In this document: positions 35,981 to 42,031 of the stretch, piece by piece
Numbering within the stretch: the stretch's first letter is position 1
Layout: each line of letters begins with the position of its first letter
Source of the DNA: Amycolatopsis thermophila
GTDB lineage: Bacteria > Actinomycetota > Actinomycetes > Mycobacteriales > Pseudonocardiaceae
Length of the DNA: 64,000 nucleotides
Reading direction: 5' to 3'
Assembly (NCBI RefSeq): GCF_030814215.1
Contig: NZ_JAUSUT010000001.1
Coordinates: 5,456,001-5,520,000, forward strand
The notes under the pieces: generated by a model
Told to the model about the DNA's origin: nothing
Seen by the model: only the letters and a program-made list of their open reading frames with translations
The model's database searches: none
Translations under genes and position numbers: made by a program

Positions 35981-36703
35981 TCAACGGTCCCTCGTTTCCG
36001 GCAGGCGACGGCCCCGCAGGTCCGTCGACGCGAACGACCGCAGCAGCGCCGGATCCTCGATCCAGATCTGCCGCCGGTACCGGCGGATCGCCCCGATGTC
36101 GTCCAGCTTCTTGAGCGCACGCGCGACGACCTCGCGGACGGATCCGATGGTGTGCGCGAGATCGGTTTGGTCCGTCTGCACCAGCAGGCCCTTCACCGTG
36201 GGGGTGGCCATCTCGAGCAGGTGCCGGCTCAGCCTCTGCTGGACGGAGTTGAACAGGTTGTCCTCGAGGTAGGCCACGGTTTCGTAGGTGGACTCCGCGA
36301 GGTACACGGCGACCTGGTAGGCGAGTTCCGCGCGGGTGCGCATGAGACGGCGGAAGGTGCTGGGGTTGAGCACCGACACCTCGCAGACGGTCACCGCTTC
36401 CAGCGACGAGGGCGCGCCGTCGGTGAGCATCGCGGGCAGGGCGGTGAAGTGCCCGGTGGTCGCGTACCGCGTCGTGACCTCCCGCCCGTCCCAGGACGTC
36501 ACCTTCGCGCGAATCCGTCCCTTGTGGACAAGCGTGACCCGGTAGTCCTTGTCGCCCCGGCAGATCACCGTACCGGCGGAGTACGTCACGACGCGGCTGT
36601 CCGCGAGGAGCGCGTCGCGGATCTCCGGATCCTGTCCCGACAGGAAACTCTTCGACCACGCCTGGAGTGCGGCGGCTGTGATCTGTGTGCCGTCGCGGTT
36701 CAT
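35981..36703 (-). CDS. Crp/Fnr-family transcriptional regulator of the catabolic island
   Basis: The 240-residue protein has a cyclic-nucleotide-binding-like beta barrel (residues about 20-130) with GHFTALPAMLTDG in place of the cAMP-contacting GELG segment, a long dimer helix and a winged helix with VREVVARALKKLDDIGAI. The recognition helix keeps R-E-x-x-x-R, the residues by which E. coli Crp reads GTGA. The effector pocket is not Crp-like, so a pathway compound may be sensed. It is encoded inside the operon driven by promoter copy E (ATGA overlap upstream) and is the best candidate to bind the TCACA element of all five island promoters. Confidence 0.82.
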   Translation of the reverse strand: MNRDGTQITAAALQAWSKSFLSGQDPEIRDALLADSRVVTYSAGTVICRGDKDYRVTLVHKGRIRAKVTSWDGREVTTRYATTGHFTALPAMLTDGAPSSLEAVTVCEVSVLNPSTFRRLMRTRAELAYQVAVYLAESTYETVAYLEDNLFNSVQQRLSRHLLEMATPTVKGLLVQTDQTDLAHTIGSVREVVARALKKLDDIGAIRRYRRQIWIEDPALLRSFASTDLRGRRLPETRDR

Positions 36704-37650
36704 TCCACCACCAGCTCCCCGGAATCGGGCCGGTCGAGGCCGAACTGCGAAGCGAACCGCGACCGGGGGTCCCGTTCGGGCCACGCGCCCGTTTCGACGG
36801 ACCGGACGAACCGCCGGACGATGTCGTTGAACTGCCGGGGGTTTTCCAGGTTCGGGACGTGCCCGCTGTTGGGCAGTACCTGCAGGCCGCAGGCGGGTGC
36901 GGTCCGCTTCAGCATCAGCCCGGTGGACAGGCAGGCCTCGTCCTCGTCGCCGTCGACGACGAGAAGGGGGACCGGGAACGTCCGGAATTCGTCGGTCAGG
37001 TCGTGCAGGGACGGCCTGCGCCCCTGGACTTCCAGGATGGTGAGCGCCAGCCCCTCCGTGGAATGCTCGGCGAACTGCTCGATGAACTCGTGCCACGCCG
37101 GCTCGTTGTGGTACTGGAGTTGCACCCTGCTGGGGCCCTCGGCGAACTTGCGGCCGACGAAGTCCGCTCCCCGCGTGCGGAGCTGGTCCGCCACGATCCG
37201 GGTCTCCGCCAGGTAGGCGGAGCGGGTGGCCGGGTCGGATCCGGATCCGACGCTGACCGCCATGATCGAGCGCACCCGGCCGGGGTGGCGGAGTCCCAGT
37301 TGGACGGCCGTGTACCCGCCCATCGAGAGCCCGACCACGTGCGCGGTTTCCACCTCCAGCGCGTCGAGCACGGTGAGCGCGTCGTCGACGGCGCGATGCC
37401 ACGAGTACGCCGACGGGTCCGTCGGGACATCGGAGGGCGGGTAGCCGCGCGCCGCGTAGGTGATGCACCGGTGGTCGTCCTGGAGGCCGGCCACCTGCCG
37501 CGACCAGCTCCGGTGGTCGCCCGCGTACTCGTGGAGGAAGAGCACGGGGACACCGTCTCCGGTGTCGGTCACGTGCAGCCGGACACCGTCACTGGTTTCG
37601 GCGAACAGGCCCGTGCTCATGGCGTCACCCGCGAAATCCGTTGCATCCAC
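36700..37650 (-). CDS. Alpha/beta hydrolase
   Basis: The 316-residue protein has FLHEYAGDHRSW (oxyanion HE-G), GLSMGGYTAVQL (nucleophile Ser, about residue 115), the acid region VDGDEDEAC and His in NSGHVPNLENP. It resembles 3-oxoadipate enol-lactonase and C-C bond hydrolases of ring-cleavage pathways. The start is GTG 37650 with AGGAGGA eight bases upstream. It is the first gene of the minus-strand operon and overlaps the crp gene (ATGA). Confidence 0.86.
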   Translation of the reverse strand: MDATDFAGDAMSTGLFAETSDGVRLHVTDTGDGVPVLFLHEYAGDHRSWSRQVAGLQDDHRCITYAARGYPPSDVPTDPSAYSWHRAVDDALTVLDALEVETAHVVGLSMGGYTAVQLGLRHPGRVRSIMAVSVGSGSDPATRSAYLAETRIVADQLRTRGADFVGRKFAEGPSRVQLQYHNEPAWHEFIEQFAEHSTEGLALTILEVQGRRPSLHDLTDEFRTFPVPLLVVDGDEDEACLSTGLMLKRTAPACGLQVLPNSGHVPNLENPRQFNDIVRRFVRSVETGAWPERDPRSRFASQFGLDRPDSGELVVE

Positions 37651-37692
37651 TTCGATGCTCCTCCTGCGCTGTCTCAGGCCGCGACCTGAGCG

Positions 37693-37733
37693 ATCCTGTC
37701 CCGCAAGGACGATCGTGTCTGTGACCTGCGTCC
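37693..37733 (-). promoter_or_regulatory. Island promoter module, copy E
   Basis: On the minus strand GGACGCAGGTCACAGAC (37733-37717), an 18-nt spacer and CAGGAT (37698-37693). The predicted start site is near 37686, about 36 nt before the hydrolase GTG. It should drive the six-gene operon 37650-32302, which includes the Crp-type gene, so the regulator may control its own synthesis. Confidence 0.65.
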
Positions 37734-37763
37734 GTCAACTGCCGGTCCGGTGCCGGTCCCGGC

Positions 37764-37804
37764 GGACGTGGGTCACAGACACCGCCGCGACGCCGGGGAA
37801 GCCT
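37764..37804 (+). promoter_or_regulatory. Island promoter module, copy D
   Basis: GGACGTGGGTCACAGAC (37764-37780), an 18-nt spacer and AAGCCT (37799-37804). It is back-to-back with copy E, 30 bp away. The predicted start site falls at or within a base of the GTG at 37811, so the flavin reductase mRNA may be leaderless. Confidence 0.6.
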
Positions 37805-37810
37805 GTTGAG

Positions 37811-38326
37811 GTGAACACACTCGTCCTTCACCTGTTGTCCGCGGACCCGGCTGAGCGCGAACGCGCGCTACGCCACGCGTTCGCCCGATTCCCGACCGGC
37901 GTCACAGCCCTGTGCGCCCTCGGGCCCGAGGGCCCCGTGGGCATGGCCGCCAGCTCGTTCACCTCGGTGTCGCTGGACCCGGCACTGGTGTCGGTCTGCA
38001 TCGGCCGCGGCTCCACCACGTGGCCCCGGCTCGCGGCCGCCGGGCGTGTCGGTATCAGCGTGCTCGGTGGCGAGCACGCCGAGCTCAGTGCCGCACTCGC
38101 GGCCCGCGGCGTCGACCGGTTCGCAGGCGCCACCTGGGAGGCGTCGCCCAGTGGAGCGGTGTTCTTGGCCGGGGCCCCGCTGTGGCTGGAGTGCCGGATC
38201 GACCGGACCCTGCCCGCCGGTGACCACGACATCGTCCTGTTCGAGGTGCTGGGCGCGCGCGTCGACGACCGGCACGATCCGCTGATCTTCCACCTGAGCC
38301 AGGTGCGCGCACTGGAGACCCGATGA
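37811..38326 (+). CDS. Flavin reductase (two-component monooxygenase partner)
   Basis: The 171-residue protein has the flavin reductase-like split barrel: HAFARFPTGVTALCAL, VGMAASSFTSVSLDPALVSV and LECRID near the C-terminal part. It would reduce FMN or FAD with NAD(P)H for the luciferase-like monooxygenase. Promoter copy D lies directly in front and no ribosome binding site is evident, so a leaderless start at GTG 37811 is likely. The stop overlaps the RibB-like start (ATGA). Confidence 0.85.
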   Translation: MNTLVLHLLSADPAERERALRHAFARFPTGVTALCALGPEGPVGMAASSFTSVSLDPALVSVCIGRGSTTWPRLAAAGRVGISVLGGEHAELSAALAARGVDRFAGATWEASPSGAVFLAGAPLWLECRIDRTLPAGDHDIVLFEVLGARVDDRHDPLIFHLSQVRALETR

Positions 38327-38931
38327 GCCCCGACCTCGCTGCCACCCGCGCGCTGGCCCTCGGCCGCCCGATCGTCGTGGTGAGCACTTGTGGACTGCGG
38401 GCCGAGCTGGTGCTCGCCGCCGAGCGCGCCACCACCCACGCCGTGGCCTTCCTCGTTCGCCACGGCACCGGTTTTCTGCGCGTGGCGCTGAGCGACGACG
38501 ACGCCGACCGGCTCGACCTGCCGGTGATGTACCCGCCGGGCAGCCGCGGCGCCCCGGAACGCGACTGCGTCGCCGTGGACGCCGCGCACGGGACGACGAC
38601 CGGCATCTCCGCGGCCGACCGCGCCCGGACGATCAGCCTGCTCGCCGCGTCCACGAGCACGCCCCGGGACTTCACCCGCCCGGGGCACGTCATCCCCGTG
38701 CGGGCCGCCGCGGACACGACTTCCGGCGGCACGCTACCGACAGCCCTCGCACTCGCCGGGCGAGCCGGACTGCGCCCCGTCGTCGCGACCTGCGCGCTGG
38801 TCAGCTCAAGCGTCCCCGCCCTCCTCGCCGGTCCCCGGGAAGCCCGCGAATTCGCCGCCCGCACGGACCTGGCCCTCGTCCACGCCGGCGATCCGCACAC
38901 CTCCCGACCCCTGCACCGCCAGGCGGTGTGA
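38323..38931 (+). CDS. RibB-like (DHBP synthase fold) protein with altered active site
   Basis: The 202-residue protein aligns along 3,4-dihydroxy-2-butanone 4-phosphate synthase: AELVLAAERAT, RHGTGFL, HGTTTGISAADRARTI and RPGHVIPVRA. The metal-binding acidic loop (DDEDRENEGD in E. coli RibB) is replaced by STCGLRA, and the RxGHTEA block is replaced by SGGTLPTA, so both metal-ligand regions are lost. Classical riboflavin-precursor synthesis is doubtful. Coupling to the flavin reductase suggests a flavin-related or accessory role. Confidence 0.72.
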   Translation: MSPDLAATRALALGRPIVVVSTCGLRAELVLAAERATTHAVAFLVRHGTGFLRVALSDDDADRLDLPVMYPPGSRGAPERDCVAVDAAHGTTTGISAADRARTISLLAASTSTPRDFTRPGHVIPVRAAADTTSGGTLPTALALAGRAGLRPVVATCALVSSSVPALLAGPREAREFAARTDLALVHAGDPHTSRPLHRQAV

Positions 38932-39067
38932 CCCACCTGCCCGGCAGCTGGACCCTTCGCGCTGGAGAGCCCCTCGACGCGATCACCCGGAGGCCCCGAC
39001 GGCCACCGCCGGTGCGACCACGCCCATGTCGTAGGCGTGCGCTTCTCTACGCGCTCGGCGACGGGGT

Positions 39068-40003
39068 GTGTCGCGCCAGCCGGGAAGGCGACACGGACCG
39101 TGGATCCTCGGCACGCTGCTCGCGGGCGGCCGGGTCGTCATGCTGCCCTCGCCCGAACCGGTGCGCGCCTTCGCCACGACCGGGGCCGAGGGCGTCACCC
39201 ACACCGCGGTCGTCCCGGCGGTCGCCGCGCGCTGGCTCGAACACGCCGCCGAGCACGGCGCCGGCGAGCTCGCGAGCCTGCGGGTCCTGCAAGTCGGCGG
39301 GGCGCGGCTGGCCGACAACCTCGCCCGCAAGGTCAAGCCGGTGCTCGGCGCGACGCTGCAGCAGGTGTTCGGCATGGCCGAGGGACTGCTGAACGTCACC
39401 CGCCTCGACGACGAGGAGGAGGTCATCTGCACCACGCAGGGCCGCCCGGTCTCGCCCGCCGATGAGGTGCGCCTGGTCGACGCGTTCGACATCGACGTCC
39501 CGCCCGGCGAGCCGGGTTCGCTGCTCACCCGCGGCCCCTACACCCCGCGCGGCTACTACAAAGCCGCCGAACAGAACGCGCGCGCCTTCACCGCCGACGG
39601 CTGGTACCGCTCGGGCGACATCTGCCGGATGACACCCGAGGGCAACCTGATCGTCGAGGGCCGGGACAAGGACATGATCAACCGCGGCGGGGAGAAGATC
39701 TCCGCCGAGGAGGTGGAAAACCTCGTCTACCAGCTCCCGTCGGTGCGCCAGGTCGCCGCCGTCGCGATGCCGGACCCGGTACTCGGCGAGCGGGTCTGCC
39801 TCTACGTCGTGCCCAAGCCCGGCGCCACCGTCACCCTGGAGGAGATCCGCGGGTCCATGGAGCGCTTCGGGGTGGCCAGGTTCAAACTGCCCGAGCACCT
39901 GGTGCTCGTCGACGAGCTCAAATCCACGAAGGTCGGCAAGATCGACAAGAAGGCGCTGCGCGCCGATATCGCCGAGCGGCTCGCCCCAGGCGTGACGGCA
40001 TGA
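39068..40003 (+). pseudogene. Truncated 2,3-dihydroxybenzoate-AMP ligase-like gene
   Basis: From ILGTLLAGGRVVMLPSPEP (about 39098) to the end, the sequence matches the C-terminal 300 residues of DhbE/EntE-type aryl-AMP ligases: LQQVFGMAEGLLNVTRLD, GWYRSGDICRMTPEGNL, GRDKDMINRGGEKIS and STKVGKIDKKALR with the catalytic Lys. The first 200 or more residues, including the ATP-binding SGTTG loop, are absent and the upstream DNA does not continue the homology, so it is a 5'-truncated gene. It suggests that a catecholate siderophore locus once lay here. Confidence 0.75.
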
Positions 40004-40123
40004 CCGGACGGCACGACGACGACCCCGGGGTTGGGTACCTTCGGCCGCAGTAATGACAGGGCCTCCTGCGGGGTGAGGTCTCGCCGTCCTCGACGCTGTT
40101 CGCCGGCGTCCGCGGGTCGTGGG

Positions 40124-40168
40124 AACGGCTGACGAGCGAGCCGGTCGGCGGCTCGCTCGTCAGCCGTT
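40124..40168 (-). terminator. 19-bp perfect hairpin between convergent genes
   Basis: The arms AACGGCTGACGAGCGAGCC (40124-40142) and GGCTCGCTCGTCAGCCGTT (40150-40168) pair perfectly around a 7-nt loop. It lies 33 bp after the end of the minus-strand exporter and 120 bp after the ligase remnant. The length and position suggest a bidirectional terminator, although there is no clear T-tract. Confidence 0.65.
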
Positions 40169-40200
40169 ACAGTCGGCCTCGGGGGAACAGTCGTCGGGGG

Positions 40201-41619
40201 TCAGAGGCTCGTCACCTCCTGCTTCGGGGCGGTGTCCGCGCGGGTGGCGCGGATCGTGGCCAGTGCGAGGAAACCGCCGAGGACGGCGAGGGCGGCGGCG
40301 CCGAGGAAGGCGGCGGAGAAGCCGTCGGTGAGGGCGACGACGTTGCCGAGTTCGCCGGCCCCGAACGAGAGGCCGACCGCGGTCATCGCGGCCAGGCCGA
40401 GGGCGGAGCCGATCTGGTAGGAGGTGTTGACGATGCCGGAGGCGAGCCCGCCTTCCTCCGGCTTCGCGCTGGAGATCGCCGTGCCCAGCGACGGGATGAA
40501 CGCCAGCGCCTGGCCGAGGGCGGCCACCAGCGACGCGGGCAGGACGTCGACCACGAACGACCCGGTGGGCCGGGCGAACGACAACCACACCAGGCCCGCG
40601 GCCAGTGCCCACAGCCCGGCCACGATCAGGCTCTTCGACCCGAACCGGGCGATCAGGCGCGGCGCGACGCCGACCATCAGGATCACGATCAGCAGGGTCA
40701 TCGGCAGCAGCGCCGCGCCGCTGGCGAAGGCGCCGTAGCCCAGGACCTGCTGCAGGTACAGGTTGAGGAAGTACCACATCGGGATCCACGCGGCGCCCAG
40801 GAGCAGCTGTGCGAGGTTCGCCGCGCCGAGGTTGGGGGTGCGGAAGATGCCCAGCCGCACCAGCGGCACCCGGCGCGAGCGCTGGATGGCCAGGAAGATC
40901 ACCAGCAGCACGATCCCGCCGGCCAGCGCGCCGAGTGTGGCCGCGGACCCCCAGCCCTGTTCGGGAGCGCGCACGATGGCGAAGACGGTGAGCGCGAGAC
41001 CGGCGGTGACGGCCACGGCGCCCGCGACGTCCACCGCCCCGCGCCGGGCGGGCGTGACGGGCATGAGGGCGGGCGTGGCCACGATCGCGATCAGCGAGAT
41101 CGGGACGTAGAGCCAGAAGATCCACGGCCAGGACAGCCATTCGGTGATCGCGCCGCCGAGGAAGACGCCCGCGGTGCCCCCGGCCGGTGCGGCCGCCCCG
41201 TAGAGGGCCAGTGCCTTGGTCAGTTCCTTCGGGCGCCCGCCGAACAGCACCATCAACAGGGTCAGGGCCGACGGCGCGATCAACGCCGCACCGGCGCCCT
41301 GCAGCACGCGGCCGGTCAGCTCGACACCGGCGGTGCCGGCGAGCGCGGCCACCACCGAGCCGCCGAGGGTGACGACCCAGCCGGCGGCGAACATCCGCCG
41401 CGCGCCGAACAGGTCGGACAGGCGTCCGCCGAGCAGCAGCAGCCCGCCGAAGGCGACCACGTAGGCGTTGAACACCCACGACAGGCCGTCGGGGGAGAAG
41501 CCGAGGTCGGACTGCATCTTCGGCAGCGCGACCCCGATGATCGACGTGTCCATGATGACCATGAACTGGGCGAGTGCGATGAACCCCAGTGCCCACCAGT
41601 GGCGGGATTCGGTTCTCAT
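40201..41619 (-). CDS. DHA2-family MFS multidrug exporter
   Basis: The 472-residue protein begins ALGFIALAQFMVIMDTSIIG and ALPKMQSDLGFS, typical of EmrB/QacA 14-helix exporters, and has GGRLSDLFGARRMF and the antiporter motif-C-like run near GAAAPAGGTAGVFLGG. It exports drugs or metabolites with proton antiport. AGGAG precedes the ATG. Two TACC-TAGGGGGTA palindromes and a broken MerR gene lie upstream, implying former or present ligand-induced control. Confidence 0.86.
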   Translation of the reverse strand: MRTESRHWWALGFIALAQFMVIMDTSIIGVALPKMQSDLGFSPDGLSWVFNAYVVAFGGLLLLGGRLSDLFGARRMFAAGWVVTLGGSVVAALAGTAGVELTGRVLQGAGAALIAPSALTLLMVLFGGRPKELTKALALYGAAAPAGGTAGVFLGGAITEWLSWPWIFWLYVPISLIAIVATPALMPVTPARRGAVDVAGAVAVTAGLALTVFAIVRAPEQGWGSAATLGALAGGIVLLVIFLAIQRSRRVPLVRLGIFRTPNLGAANLAQLLLGAAWIPMWYFLNLYLQQVLGYGAFASGAALLPMTLLIVILMVGVAPRLIARFGSKSLIVAGLWALAAGLVWLSFARPTGSFVVDVLPASLVAALGQALAFIPSLGTAISSAKPEEGGLASGIVNTSYQIGSALGLAAMTAVGLSFGAGELGNVVALTDGFSAAFLGAAALAVLGGFLALATIRATRADTAPKQEVTSL

Positions 41620-41631
41620 CTCGGTCTCCTA

Positions 41632-41646
41632 TACCTGTAGGGGGTA
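41632..41646 (-). promoter_or_regulatory. Operator-like palindrome, proximal copy
   Basis: TACCTGTAGGGGGTA lies 12 bases before the exporter start and matches the distal copy at 13 of 15 positions. MerR-family regulators bind palindromes of this general form, and a MerR relic is next door, but the specificity is inference. Confidence 0.45.
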
Positions 41647-41689
41647 TCTCTGATCGTGAAGGTAGACCGGTCGAGGGCGGTGGTGCAAG

Positions 41690-41704
41690 TACCCCTAGGG
41701 GGTA
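41690..41704 (-). promoter_or_regulatory. Operator-like palindrome, distal copy
   Basis: TACCCCTAGGGGGTA is a near-perfect palindrome (TACCCC and GGGGTA arms) 70 bp upstream of the exporter. It lies between the exporter and the broken MerR-type gene. Confidence 0.5.
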
Positions 41705-41734
41705 TTTGTGTGATCCAGGTCCAGCCCGAGACGG

Positions 41735-41890
41735 TCGTCGCCGCCAGGGCGATGCGTTCGGCCATGACGGCCTGGAAGTGCGGGCAGCCGGTGAAGTCGT
41801 CGTACTGGCGTCCAGGGCGCACTCGATCAGGTCGAGCGAGGCGTGGGCGCGGGCGATGCGTTCGGCGAGTTCGTCGGGGTAGGCGCTACC
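41735..41890 (-). pseudogene. Remnant of a MerR-family regulator (C-terminal part)
   Basis: On the minus strand YPDELAERIARAHASLDLIE and CALDA read in one frame, then after a one-base shift QYDDFTGCPHFQAVMAERIA reads in another. The LIECALDC...CPHF pattern is common at the C-termini of actinobacterial MerR-type regulators. The DNA-binding N-terminus is not present. It is probably the lost regulator of the neighbouring exporter. Confidence 0.55.
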
Positions 41891-42031
41891 GCAACCTGCT
41901 GCCCGACGGCGGATTCACCGAGATCACCGTCGAAGTCAACAACAGCGACGTGCGGCGGCGGGGCGGTTCTTCCTGGCCGCCGTCGGGACCCGCGTGTCGG
42001 GCCGGTCCAGAATTCCGCCGTCGTGGTCACA
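41891..42031. other. Short unassigned stretch beside the fusion gene
   Basis: A plus-strand frame reads RYRNLLPDGGFTEITVEVNN, which looks protein-like but has no start, no recognisable family and an early loss of frame. It is probably debris from the same rearrangement that broke the MerR gene. Confidence 0.3.

Noticed and set aside
41632..41704. CsoR-type copper operator for the TACCCC palindromes
   Set aside because: The TACCCC/GGGGTA shape resembles CsoR sites, but no CsoR gene or copper gene is near and the neighbouring regulator relic is of MerR type.
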